NCBI RefSeq assembly: GCF_900639865.1
Contig: NZ_CAAAHX010000009.1
Location: 62,001 to 126,000, forward strand
Source: Legionella gresilensis
GTDB lineage: Bacteria > Pseudomonadota > Gammaproteobacteria > Legionellales > Legionellaceae
Direction of reading: 5' to 3'
DNA length: 64,000 bases
The notes beneath the pieces were generated by a model. The model ran no database searches and was not told the DNA's origin. It worked only from the letters and a program-made list of their open reading frames with translations. Positions within the stretch are counted from its first letter, which is position 1, and each line of letters begins with the position of its first letter. This document shows positions 37,884 to 46,550 of the stretch, in pieces. The position numbers and the translations under genes are program-made.

Positions 37884-37909
37884 TAGGCTTTAGGTTAGCT
37901 TAAAGCCTA
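37884..37909. terminator. Hairpin between convergent genes
   Basis: TAGGCTTTA and TAAAGCCTA form a perfect 9-bp stem around an 8-base loop in the 66-base gap between convergent genes. There is no T-run on either side, so termination is possible but not typical. Confidence 0.35.
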
Positions 37910-37921
37910 TGCTAAACAAAA

Positions 37922-39664
37922 TTAATTAAGGCTATTTTTATACTGCTTTTCTTTATTCAAAATCTCTTTAACTACGGAAATACATTTTAACTGGCTAGCT
38001 GGGATAGTCGCTTTAAAAAATTGATTGGTTTGGCAAGTTTCAAATTCCTTCACCCACAAATTTATCTGCTTTAATAGTTCCTCTTTATTGGGTTCTTGTA
38101 TTTTCTCTACTTTATTAATAAGTCTATTAAATGCTTTAATATCTTCTCCTAAAGCGATAGACGTTCTTAAAGTATCTTTGAGAATAAAAATAACTCGTTC
38201 ACTCGGAAGTAAAGAATTATAAACCTGCTTGACATCGGTATCAGACGGTAAAAGATGCTTAAGTAATAGCTTTGTCATTTCTTCTGGAAGCAAAAAGGGC
38301 GAGCTTACTAATTGAGTAAAGGGAATAAAACTCATTTTTGCGTTTTTAATATCTCGATTACGGTTTAAAAAGAATTCAAATAATTCCTTTTTCTCGACAG
38401 GGATTAATTCTAAATTATCTATTTTTGTAATTGAATAATTTTTTTTTAATACACTTAAAAGTATTGTAATAGTATCGTCTAGCATTGCTTCTTCATTATT
38501 TTTAATAAAGGTAAATTGATTAGGATGTTGAGAAAAAGACATGGCTATTTCTAATTGCTGAGTAGAGGCGGAGTAAGCAGCATAATGCGTGATATCTTTT
38601 CCATCTTTATCATTTTTTAATAACAGTTTAGAATAATTATTTTTAAACCAGTATAACGCTTCAGCACAACCAGACCAAGCAGCATAATGGCAGGGTATTG
38701 CTCCAACATCATCTCCTTTTAATAATTGCTCAGGATAGTTATCGTTAAACCAATTTAATGCTTCAGCATTACCAGACCAAGCAGCATAGTCGATTGGACG
38801 CTTATTATTTAAATCTGCTGCAAAAAGCTGTTCAGGATAATGCTTTTTATACCAATTTAATGCTTCAACACAACCAGACCAAGCCGCATAATGGCCTGGG
38901 TTGCTACCATCTTCATCTATTTCTATTAATTGCTCAGGATAATGCTCTTTAAACCAAGTTAATGCTTCAGCATTACCAAACCAAGCAGCATAGTGGATTG
39001 GACGCCTATTATTTAAATCTGTTACAAAAAGCTGTTCAGGATAATACTCTTTATACCAATTTAATGCTTCAACACAACCAGACCAAGCCGCATAATGGCC
39101 TGGGTGGCTACCATCTTCATCTATTTCTACTAATTGCGTAGGATAATTATCATTAAACCAAGTTAATGCTTTAATATCGCCAGACCAAGCTGTATAGTGA
39201 CCTAAACCTCTTATTCCCTCCTTTTTTTCTAATAATTGCTGAGGATAATGCTTCTTAAACCAATTTAAAGCATTTATATTGCCAGACCAGCTAGCATAGT
39301 GTATTAGCGGGTTCCCTAAATTGTCTTTTGCATTTTTATATATTTCAAATAAAGGTTCTAATAGTTTTAGGCTATCAGGAGAACAAAAAAGCATTAATTG
39401 CCAAGTATCTTTAATGATTAATTTATTAGATAACAAATATCTAGCTGGCCGTAATGTTTTATAGGCTTTGGCGTAATCAATATTATTAGGAATAATATTT
39501 AAGGGTATCCCTAGGTTGAGTAAGCGCGCTTTATTGTTTTCGTCTTTATTTTGTTTATCTATCATCTTCTCTTCAATTACCCTAATTAAATTAGGGGGCA
39601 AACATAGCATGAAATATTCATAAAAAAACATAGATAAATTTATAGCGTTTATTCTAATTATCAT
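37922..39664 (-). CDS. Variant ankyrin-repeat protein, candidate effector
   Basis: A protein of up to 580 residues. The N-terminal ~110 residues are unassigned. Then come seven 34-residue repeats plus a degenerate eighth, with core HYAAWSGNAEALNWF, then YPEQL. The pattern of length, a G/P-x-HYAA start and two helices is ankyrin-like, but the usual TPLHLAA and N/G turn are changed to HYAAWSG. The last ~190 residues are helical and charged. A 204-bp duplication (38730-39137) lies within. There is no signal peptide. Start is uncertain: ATG 39610 or 39565, the latter with GAAGAG upstream, are as good as 39664. Ankyrin proteins are frequent Dot/Icm substrates; the role here is inference. Confidence 0.78.
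   Translation of the reverse strand: MIIRINAINLSMFFYEYFMLCLPPNLIRVIEEKMIDKQNKDENNKARLLNLGIPLNIIPNNIDYAKAYKTLRPARYLLSNKLIIKDTWQLMLFCSPDSLKLLEPLFEIYKNAKDNLGNPLIHYASWSGNINALNWFKKHYPQQLLEKKEGIRGLGHYTAWSGDIKALTWFNDNYPTQLVEIDEDGSHPGHYAAWSGCVEALNWYKEYYPEQLFVTDLNNRRPIHYAAWFGNAEALTWFKEHYPEQLIEIDEDGSNPGHYAAWSGCVEALNWYKKHYPEQLFAADLNNKRPIDYAAWSGNAEALNWFNDNYPEQLLKGDDVGAIPCHYAAWSGCAEALYWFKNNYSKLLLKNDKDGKDITHYAAYSASTQQLEIAMSFSQHPNQFTFIKNNEEAMLDDTITILLSVLKKNYSITKIDNLELIPVEKKELFEFFLNRNRDIKNAKMSFIPFTQLVSSPFLLPEEMTKLLLKHLLPSDTDVKQVYNSLLPSERVIFILKDTLRTSIALGEDIKAFNRLINKVEKIQEPNKEELLKQINLWVKEFETCQTNQFFKATIPASQLKCISVVKEILNKEKQYKNSLN
38730..39137 (-). repeat. 204-bp direct tandem duplication inside the ankyrin-like gene
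   Basis: Bases 38730-38933 and 38934-39137 are highly similar copies (about nine of ten bases by eye), each coding two 34-residue repeats in the order DEDGS-type then DLNN-type. This indicates repeat growth by two-unit duplication. Confidence 0.8.
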
Positions 39665-39722
39665 GAAAAGGAATAAACTTAGTAAAAATTAATTATTTAT
39701 TGGAATCATATAAGGAATGCAT

Positions 39723-40592
39723 TTAGTTAACTGTCAACTTTGCTCTAAGTTTATTAAAAGAAAAATATAAGGCAGCTGCTATCGCGCCTGCAATAATACC
39801 AATTAAGAAATCCACGCTAATGGATAAAAGAAAAGGTAAGTTTTCTGTGTGATGATGAAGGGCAGGTATACCATGCTTAATAATGCTACCTCCTACTAAA
39901 AACATAGCAATTGTTCCAGCGATTGCTAAAATTTTCATTAAGATAGGGGCTGCATTAATTAAAGCTATTCCAATTGGTTTAAGAGGATATCGTTTTTCGC
40001 GTAAAATAAAACCTAAGTCATCTAATTTCACAATAAGGGCTACTAAACCATAAACCCCAATAGTCATAATGAGTGAAATTAAAATTAAGACAATAATCTG
40101 ATTAGTTAATGATGTAGCAGCCATTGTGCCTAAAGTAATTACAATAATTTCAGCGGATAATATAAAATCTGTGCGTATTGCTCCCCTAATTTTGTCTTTC
40201 TCGAATTGATGCATATCTATAACTTGTAATTCTATCTTTTCTATTGAGTTTTCTTTCTTATGCGATTTTTTAATAATTTTTTCAAACCCTTCAAAACATA
40301 AATATAATCCGCCCAACATTAGTAAAAGTTTAACAAATAGGGGGATAAAAAAACCTATTAAAAGTGCTAAAGGGATTAATATTATTTTATTAACTATAGA
40401 GCCTTTGGCTACTGCCCATACAACAGGTAGTTCCCTGTTTGCATGGATCCCTATGACTTGTTGGGCATTAAGTGCCAAATCATCGCCCAATACACCAGCT
40501 GTTTTTTTGGTTGCAACTTTAGTCAGAAGCGCAATATCGTCAAGTGCAGCTGCAATATCGTCTATTAGTGCAAATAAACTTGTTCCGGGCAT
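39723..40592 (-). CDS. DUF808 family (YedI-like) inner-membrane protein
   Basis: A 289-residue membrane protein. The opening MPGTSLFALIDDIAAALDDI, then TKVATKKTAGVLGDDLALN, is the unmistakable DUF808 signature. About six or seven membrane helices follow. The family is widespread and its function is not established. It is separated from the ankyrin-like gene by 58 bases and read in the same direction. Confidence 0.9.
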   Translation of the reverse strand: MPGTSLFALIDDIAAALDDIALLTKVATKKTAGVLGDDLALNAQQVIGIHANRELPVVWAVAKGSIVNKIILIPLALLIGFFIPLFVKLLLMLGGLYLCFEGFEKIIKKSHKKENSIEKIELQVIDMHQFEKDKIRGAIRTDFILSAEIIVITLGTMAATSLTNQIIVLILISLIMTIGVYGLVALIVKLDDLGFILREKRYPLKPIGIALINAAPILMKILAIAGTIAMFLVGGSIIKHGIPALHHHTENLPFLLSISVDFLIGIIAGAIAAALYFSFNKLRAKLTVN

Positions 40593-40704
40593 ATTACCTA
40601 ACCTTGATTCCTTAATTTTATACTATAACGAAAATAAATTTGTATCAGAATAAATTTTTAGTATTTTCTTACCCAAGATAAACAAATTCGACAAAAGGCA
40701 AGGC

Positions 40705-40735
40705 GTAAGTTGGGCTAAACGAATTGCAGCGCAAC
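40705..40735. repeat. Degenerate REP-like unit
   Basis: GTAAGTTGGGCTAAAC...GCAGCGCAAC resembles the 10705 units with a decayed right arm. It lies in the gap between the DUF808 gene and the peptide deformylase fragment. Confidence 0.45.
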
Positions 40736-40777
40736 AAAATTATAGACAGGCTACATGTCTTATTCTTTATCTGATCC

Positions 40778-41083
40778 TTATGGAGCAAACAGAAAAATAC
40801 GCTTATCAATTCCCCATTGATTTGCCGCCATACCTACGGAGTCGCTCCAAGCTGCGGTTCTTCTTTTTAACTGAGCGGGTAAAATTGAATATTTCATAAC
40901 ATTAATGATTGTTTTATCATACTTAGTTAAAGGAAACGTTACAGGCTTAATAATTCTATGTAAGATAGTGGAGTGGCTGGATGCAAAATTTAAAATCTCG
41001 GGCGACTTCATTTGGCAGGAATTTAAAAATATGAAAGGTAAGTAACTTAAAATTTTAATTTTCTTTCTTATAGTCAATATCAT
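40778..41083 (-). pseudogene. Truncated peptide deformylase
   Basis: A 101-residue frame whose last third matches the start of peptide deformylase: FPLTKYDKTIINVMKYSIL followed by SVGMAANQWGIDKRIFLFAP, the counterpart of the GVGLAAPQIG motif 1. It then meets a stop. Motifs 2 (EGCLS) and 3 (HExDH) are absent in all frames downstream. The N-terminal 30 residues include a possible lipoprotein-like FLNSC. It is therefore a remnant without catalytic residues; a functional def must exist elsewhere. Confidence 0.7.
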
Positions 41084-41225
41084 TCTAGATAATATAAAGG
41101 TCAGCCTCTAGTTAATTATCACATTAATCAAATTAAAAAGGGATTTCTCTTACTCATTACCCAGTCTCTTAAAATCAATTTTTAAGCTAAAATAAATGAC
41201 AATGATATTTATAAAAGGATTTTTT

Positions 41226-41660
41226 ATGTTAAATAATTCTTGGAAGAAATTTTTTATTTTCTTAGTTGGTATGTTTTTTAGTATTCAGTTTCCTTCTGTT
41301 GTCTACGCTGAAGACTCTTATCGCTCTCAATTTATTAATCAAAGCAATGAAGGGGCTGTCAAGTATGTATTAGTTAAAACTCGGGTATGGCCTGAATCAG
41401 GTTGTGTTGTGGATAGTGGGCAAGAAATTCTCCTGCCTGGTGATAAAACACAACTGATTATCTTAAAAAAGCAAGGATGTGAAGAAGCAGGAATAGGGTA
41501 TTCTTTCTATAAAAGCGAAGATACAAAAAGAGAGAGTCTTTTAGGCTATGTTTCTCACCGGTTTCGAGATGGGAAATTTAGCTTACAAATATCCATGTTT
41601 TGTGAGAGTGGTCAATGCGTCTTTAGAGATTTAAATCCTGATCAAACCATAAAAAAATAA
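41226..41660 (+). CDS. Secreted hypothetical protein
   Basis: A 144-residue protein from ATG 41226, which follows AAAAGGA by a normal distance. The N-terminus is a Sec signal (about 1-28, ending SVVYAED). The mature part is beta-rich with four cysteines (GCVV, GCEE, FCES, QCVF). I do not recognise the family. An upstream in-frame start at 41196 would break the signal peptide and is rejected. Confidence 0.7.
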   Translation: MLNNSWKKFFIFLVGMFFSIQFPSVVYAEDSYRSQFINQSNEGAVKYVLVKTRVWPESGCVVDSGQEILLPGDKTQLIILKKQGCEEAGIGYSFYKSEDTKRESLLGYVSHRFRDGKFSLQISMFCESGQCVFRDLNPDQTIKK

Positions 41661-41734
41661 ATTATCGAGACAGAACTGTCATACGGTAATATGGCTAATA
41701 ATATTTCTACCTAAATTAATACGGATTTTACAGA

Positions 41735-42391
41735 ATGACTAATCAACGAATAGTGTATGGCTCTATAGTATCACCTTTTGTACGTAAAGTTTGGATATCA
41801 CTTCGTTTAAAACATTTAGATTTTGAAATTAAGGAAATGGCTCCTTTCTTTGAAGCTCATAAAGAAGCACTGTTAAAGTTAAATCCGCTTGGCAAAATTC
41901 CTGTTTACCAAGAAGATAATTTTACCCTTGCCGATTCATCGGTCATTTGTGCTTATCTTGAAAAGCAATATCCTACGCCTGCACTTTATCCTTCTGAACC
42001 TAAAGATTATGCTCAATGCCTATGGTTTGAGGAATACGCTGATACAGTATTAATACCTACGGTGAATACTATTTTCTTTAATAAAATACTTGCAAGAAAG
42101 TTTAATCGTATTCCTGATGAAGCCGCTATAAAAATTGCTTCAGAAGAGAAAATTCCTGAAATTTTTAACTATCTTGAACAACAAATTAATAATAAACAAT
42201 ATTTAATAGGTAGTACTCTTTCGTTGGCTGATATTAGTACAGTGGTCGCTTTTCTAAATTTGGAATTGGCTGGATTACCCATTGATAATACCCGCTGGGA
42301 CGCTTTAAGTACCTATGTTAATCAAATAGTACAAGAACCGGTTATTCAAGAGTCATTTACTAAAGCGCAAGAAAGGCTTACAAAAAAATAG
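41735..42391 (+). CDS. Glutathione S-transferase family protein
   Basis: A 218-residue GST with an N-terminal thioredoxin fold (about 4-80: SPFVRKVWISLRLKHLDFE, NPLGKIPVY with the cis-Pro, LADSSVICAYLE with the Ser that binds the gamma-glutamyl group) and a C-terminal helical domain (about 90-210, SLADISTVVAFLNLE). Probably cytoplasmic, acting in detoxification or redox defence. Substrate is not predictable. Confidence 0.88.
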   Translation: MTNQRIVYGSIVSPFVRKVWISLRLKHLDFEIKEMAPFFEAHKEALLKLNPLGKIPVYQEDNFTLADSSVICAYLEKQYPTPALYPSEPKDYAQCLWFEEYADTVLIPTVNTIFFNKILARKFNRIPDEAAIKIASEEKIPEIFNYLEQQINNKQYLIGSTLSLADISTVVAFLNLELAGLPIDNTRWDALSTYVNQIVQEPVIQESFTKAQERLTKK

Positions 42392-42480
42392 CGTAATAAT
42401 TTCTAGCAAATAACCTAACTTTTTTAAAAGAACAATAAGTATGTTAAAATCTAGGTCATTTTTAGATCTGTTGGCAAGCT

Positions 42481-43506
42481 ATGCAAGATAATTTTAATCA
42501 GTTTGAAAAACGTAAACAAGATCACCTTAAACTAGCTTTATTACCTGCTAATCAAGCTTCAGAGTTAAATATTTTCGATCAAGTTATCTTACAACATGAG
42601 GCGCTACCGGATCTCAACTTTAATGACCTATCAATAACGAGTGCTAGATTTGGCAAGTCCGTTAATACACCTTTTATGGTAAGTTCCATGACGGCAGGGC
42701 ATGAGAAAGCCAAAGCAATTAATTATACATTGCTCGCCGCTTGCGCAAAAAGCGGTTGGGCTATGGGTGTTGGCTCGCAGCGACGTGAATTATTCGATAA
42801 CGAAGCTGCACAAGAATGGCACTCGCTTCGCCATGAATTTCCTAATGTAAGTCTATTTAGTAATTTAGGGATAGCTCAACTATTAGAAGTTTCATTAGCA
42901 CAGATAGAACAATTAACAGATGTATTGAATGCTGATGGATTAATTATTCACTGCAACCCTTTGCAAGAGGTTATTCAACCTGAGGGAACGCCGTTTTTTA
43001 AGGGATGTTGGCAAAAATTGGAGACATTAATAAAGCGTTTTCAATTGCCGGTTATTATAAAAGAAACAGGTTGTGGTTTCTCAGCAAGTACTTTACAACG
43101 CTTAAATGATATTGGTGTGGCTGCGGTTGATGTAAGTGGACTTGGTGGCACTCATTGGGGGCGTATTGAAGGTTGCCGCTCTCAAGGTAAAATACAAGAA
43201 AGAGTAGCGGAAACATTTAAAAATTGGGGTATTACAACAATTAAAAGCATATTGAATGCAGTCTCAATTAAGCCTCAATTTGAAATTTGGGGTTCTGGTG
43301 GCGTTCGGCACGGATTAGACGCGGCTAAATTATTTGCTCTTGGCGCTACAACAGCTGGTTTTGCCAAGCCTATGTTAGAGGCTGCATTAATTGATGTAGA
43401 AGAAGTTTATAAACTGATGACTACAATAGAATATGAACTGCGGGTTGCCATGTTTTGTACTGGTAGTCGCGTGCTTGCAGATTTAAAGGGGAAAGCATGC
43501 CTATAA
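42481..43506 (+). CDS. fni: Type II isopentenyl-diphosphate isomerase
   Basis: A 341-residue FMN- and NADPH-dependent isomerase converting isopentenyl to dimethylallyl diphosphate. FMVSSMTAGHEKAKAIN, GVGSQRREL, IIKETGCGFSAST, DVSGLGGTHWGRIE and GSGGVRHGLDAAKLFALGA are the family's FMN and substrate motifs. It opens the fni-mvaA-GHMP kinase operon and overlaps mvaA by 10 bases. Confidence 0.94.
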   Translation: MQDNFNQFEKRKQDHLKLALLPANQASELNIFDQVILQHEALPDLNFNDLSITSARFGKSVNTPFMVSSMTAGHEKAKAINYTLLAACAKSGWAMGVGSQRRELFDNEAAQEWHSLRHEFPNVSLFSNLGIAQLLEVSLAQIEQLTDVLNADGLIIHCNPLQEVIQPEGTPFFKGCWQKLETLIKRFQLPVIIKETGCGFSASTLQRLNDIGVAAVDVSGLGGTHWGRIEGCRSQGKIQERVAETFKNWGITTIKSILNAVSIKPQFEIWGSGGVRHGLDAAKLFALGATTAGFAKPMLEAALIDVEEVYKLMTTIEYELRVAMFCTGSRVLADLKGKACL

Positions 43507-44795
43507 GCAAAGACGCAGGAAAATTATTTCAAGGATTTTCTCGGTTAACGCGAGAAGAAAGGTTTGAACGCTTAGTGCAGTTGGGTGCACTAACTGTTGA
43601 AGATCTGAATTACTTAAATCGTGGTGGGGTGCAAGATACGGTACTTGCAGATAAACTGATTGAAAATGTGATTGGTTATTTTCAATTGCCACTAGGGGTT
43701 GCTACCAATTTTTGTATTGATAATGAAGATTACGTCATTCCTTTAGCTGTTGAAGAAACTTCAATTATTGCGGCTTTATCTAAAACGGCAAAGTGGATAA
43801 GGCAACGGGGTGAAATCACTACTTGGGTTGAGGGTGAGAACATCTTAGGCCAGATCCAACTCGCTAACGTCAAAGATTTTGCTCGTTTTTCTGATATTTT
43901 TAATAAAAATAAACTATTTTTAATCGAGAAAGCGAATGAAGACGTTGCATATACTATGGTTAGACGTGGGGGTGGCGTAAGTGATCTTAAGCTTCGCCAT
44001 TTATTGCGTGGTGATGGTGGAAATATGGCAATTATCCATTTAATGATGAATAGCTGCGATGCCATGGGCGCTAATATTATTAATCAAGTTTTAGAATATT
44101 TAAAAGAACCGATTGAAAAACTTACCGGTGAGCAAATCACCATGTGTATTTTATCGAACTTAAATGATCAAAAACTCACAACTGCGCAAGTTATTATTAA
44201 TGATGTTGAGCCTGAATTAGGTAAGCGTTTAGAAGAAGCGTCTTATTTTGCTGAGCAAGATCCTTATCGAGCTGCGACGCATAATAAAGGGGTAATGAAT
44301 GGCATTGATCCAGTTTTAATTGCCACAGGAAATGATTGGCGCGCTGTAGAAGCAGGTGTACATGCTTATGCCGCACGTGAAGGTCGTTATCAAGCCATAA
44401 CGCGCTGGCGTTATAATCAAGGGCAACTGGTTGGCCAGTTAACAGCACCTATTATTGTTGGTACGGTGGGAGGTGTAACGGCATTGCATCCAACAGCAAA
44501 ATTATGTTTAAGAATGATGGATATTAAATCAGCTAATCATTTATCACGCATTATTGCAGCAGTCGGTTTGGTGCAAAATTTAGGCGCATTAAGGGCGTTA
44601 TGCACAGAAGGGATTATTAAAGGGCATATGAAGTTGCATATTGATAATTTACTACTTGTGGCAGGTGCGACTGACCAAGAAATACCTGTTTTGAAAGAGC
44701 GCTTACAGCATTTACTATTAATTAATAAACGAATTAGTCTAGCTAATGCAAATGAACTGCTATCTTCTTTACGTCAAGCAAACGTTGCACCATGA
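43497..44795 (+). CDS. mvaA: HMG-CoA reductase, class II
   Basis: A 432-residue class II 3-hydroxy-3-methylglutaryl-CoA reductase making (or, with NAD, consuming) mevalonate. GVATNFCIDNEDYVIPLAVEE with the ENVIG-like loop (ENVIGYFQLP), EETSIIAALSKTAKW (catalytic Glu) and MNSCDAMGANIINQVLE are visible, and GNDWRAVEAGVHAYAAR is typical of the bacterial class. In this locus the direction is biosynthetic, since the downstream kinases are present. Overlaps the next gene by four bases. Confidence 0.94.
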   Translation: MPISKDAGKLFQGFSRLTREERFERLVQLGALTVEDLNYLNRGGVQDTVLADKLIENVIGYFQLPLGVATNFCIDNEDYVIPLAVEETSIIAALSKTAKWIRQRGEITTWVEGENILGQIQLANVKDFARFSDIFNKNKLFLIEKANEDVAYTMVRRGGGVSDLKLRHLLRGDGGNMAIIHLMMNSCDAMGANIINQVLEYLKEPIEKLTGEQITMCILSNLNDQKLTTAQVIINDVEPELGKRLEEASYFAEQDPYRAATHNKGVMNGIDPVLIATGNDWRAVEAGVHAYAAREGRYQAITRWRYNQGQLVGQLTAPIIVGTVGGVTALHPTAKLCLRMMDIKSANHLSRIIAAVGLVQNLGALRALCTEGIIKGHMKLHIDNLLLVAGATDQEIPVLKERLQHLLLINKRISLANANELLSSLRQANVAP

Positions 44796-45700
44796 AATGG
44801 CAAATTCCGGCAAAGACATTTTTGGTGGGTGAATACGCAGCGCTTATAGATGCGCCTGCAATTATTCTTACTACTGAACCCAATTTTGAATTAACGATTA
44901 AGGAAAATGTTTCTTCTTTAATTCATTCAAATTCACCTGCTGGTCGATTTTGGTGTGAGCAGGGTCAATCTTTAAATCAATTAGAGTGGGTGGATCCTTA
45001 TCATGGTAAGGGTGGTCTAGGTGCCTCAAGTGCACAATTTATTGGTGCTTATTTAGCTGATTGTCATTTAAAGGGCGACTTACCTAGGGATGAGAAACTA
45101 CTTAATAATTATTATCAGTATGCTTGGCATGGTCAAGGCGTTAAGCCAAGCGGATACGATGTCATAGCACAAAGTCAACATGGGTGTGTTTATATTAATA
45201 ATTCTAATAAAACAATCTGCTGTTTTGATTGGGTATTTAAAGACATTTCTTTTATTTTATTACATACAGGTAATAAATTAGCTACTCATTCTCACTTAGA
45301 ATCGGCGCAGCTTTTACCAGGCTTTGTAAATCTTAAATCTATTGTAAAACAAGCTGAAAATGCTTTTAAAGTAAGTGATAGTGAAAAATTAATTGACGCC
45401 ATTGATGCTTATCAACGAGCGCTTACAGAGTTATATTTAGTTGCGCCAACTACCTTAGAATTTCTTAAGCAATTTAAAACCAATAAAGATATTCTTGCTG
45501 CAAAAGGTTGTGGTGCTTTAGGTATGGATATTTTATTATTGATTGTATCTAGCCATAAGTTAAACACCTTAGTTGATAATTTAAGAAAAGAGCAGTGGTT
45601 AGTGCTGGCAACAAGTCAAGACCTTTTCCAAGGTAAAAAGCTATTAGAAATGTACCAAATTAAAACAAGCAATCATTATAACGCCGCTGACACAGCCTAA
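44792..45700 (+). CDS. GHMP kinase, probable phosphomevalonate kinase
   Basis: A 302-residue GHMP-family kinase. AKTFLVGEYAAL is the first motif, KGGLGASSAQFIGAYL the ATP loop, and AAKGCGALGMDILLLIV the third motif. By elimination (mevalonate kinase and decarboxylase are at 26-28 kb), and by its link to mvaA and fni, it is probably phosphomevalonate kinase. It is shorter and more diverged than typical bacterial MvaK2. ATGA overlap with mvaA. The end of the operon is a plain AT-rich stretch. Confidence 0.75.
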   Translation: MKWQIPAKTFLVGEYAALIDAPAIILTTEPNFELTIKENVSSLIHSNSPAGRFWCEQGQSLNQLEWVDPYHGKGGLGASSAQFIGAYLADCHLKGDLPRDEKLLNNYYQYAWHGQGVKPSGYDVIAQSQHGCVYINNSNKTICCFDWVFKDISFILLHTGNKLATHSHLESAQLLPGFVNLKSIVKQAENAFKVSDSEKLIDAIDAYQRALTELYLVAPTTLEFLKQFKTNKDILAAKGCGALGMDILLLIVSSHKLNTLVDNLRKEQWLVLATSQDLFQGKKLLEMYQIKTSNHYNAADTA

Positions 45701-45800
45701 TTTAATTTTAATGAAATAAAAATTTCCCATAAGAAATAGGAAATAATTCAGCAAACTACTTGAATTTTTAGCTTAATCCGGTATCATCACATCCTTCTTT

Positions 45801-45876
45801 GGGCCGTTAGCTCAGGTGGTAGAGCAGAAGGCTTTTAACCTTTGTGTCATAGGTTCGAATCCTATACGGCCCACCA
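45801..45876 (+). tRNA. tRNA-Lys (UUU), copy 1
   Basis: Perfect acceptor stem GGGCCGT/ACGGCCC, anticodon loop CTTTTAA (anticodon TTT), T-loop TTCGAAT and encoded 3' CCA. Confidence 0.97.
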
Positions 45877-46034
45877 TTTTTGGTTATGGAGTGTTGTCCA
45901 CTAAGCGCTAGATCAGGCGTAAGTGCTTAAGGTGAAGCAAGGTATAACACATACCTAATACCTTTGCAGCTTACAAGGCGTATAAACTTAGCAGATAGCA
46001 ATTAAACTCAAAGAAATTAAGAATTACCCAGTTT

Positions 46035-46110
46035 GGGCCGTTAGCTCAGGTGGTAGAGCAGAAGGCTTTTAACCTTTGTGTCATAGGTTCGAATCCTATA
46101 CGGCCCACCA
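46035..46110 (+). tRNA. tRNA-Lys (UUU), copy 2
   Basis: Identical in all 76 bases to the copy at 45801, 158 bases downstream of it. Tandem duplicate, probably co-transcribed. Confidence 0.97.
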
Positions 46111-46142
46111 TTTTTGATACACCAATTATACACCGCCTCATT

Positions 46143-46219
46143 GCGCTCGTAGCTCAGCTGGATAGAGTACTTGGCTTCGAACCAAGGTGTCGGGGGTTCG
46201 AGTCCCTCCGAGCGCGCCA
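46143..46219 (+). tRNA. tRNA-Arg (UCG), integration target
   Basis: Acceptor GCGCTCG/CGAGCGC, anticodon loop CTTCGAA (anticodon TCG), T-loop TTCGAGT, encoded GCCA end. Its 3' 47-49 bases recur at 49462 and 53881, marking it as the attachment site for mobile elements. Confidence 0.97.
46171..46219 (+). repeat. att site copy 1 (3' end of tRNA-Arg)
   Basis: The 49 bases from TTGGCTTCGAACC to GAGCGCGCCA, anticodon loop to CCA end, are the reference copy of the direct repeat. Confidence 0.88.
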
Positions 46220-46550
46220 TTTTTCGTTTATTATCAGTAAGTTATTTGACAGCTTTTTTTATCTCTAAACCCAATGTAGCAATTTGTAACACTTTTTGTT
46301 GATTATTACCGTTTTTATTAGATGTAGTAGAAAAACCAAGTCGTCGTCTAGTGAGATATTTAACGCCTATTAATAGGGAATGAGTATAAAATTTTATTGA
46401 GTATTTTATACATGTAGCTTTGATGGAGCATAGCTTAATCAAGGAATTTTTTAATTCTAAACTGAACATAAATAGAAAAGGTAAGAATCGAAAAACAAAT
46501 ATTAACTAATCAGCTTCCCTGACTTTTCTTAATTCAAGTTGGTACATTAA
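46220..46550. other. Left end of island A, no gene seen
   Basis: Frames here (for example minus 46242-46469) have no Shine-Dalgarno and no plausible protein character. The stretch contains the motif at 46275 and probably the promoter-less end of the minus-strand gene. Confidence 0.5.
46275..46290 (+). repeat. TGTAGCA-TTTGTAAC motif, island A left end
   Basis: TGTAGCAATTTGTAAC, 55 bases inside att copy 1. One of five related motifs in the island region. Confidence 0.6.

Noticed and set aside
38730-39137. CRISPR-like direct repeats
   Set aside because: The repeats are in frame within a coding sequence and encode 34-residue ankyrin-like units.
46050-46268. 72-codon frame over tRNA-Lys copy 2 and tRNA-Arg
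   Set aside because: Runs through two well-formed tRNA genes.
46242-46469. 75-codon minus-strand frame at the left end of island A
   Set aside because: No Shine-Dalgarno, odd composition, and it overlaps the 17-base motif; not supported as a gene.
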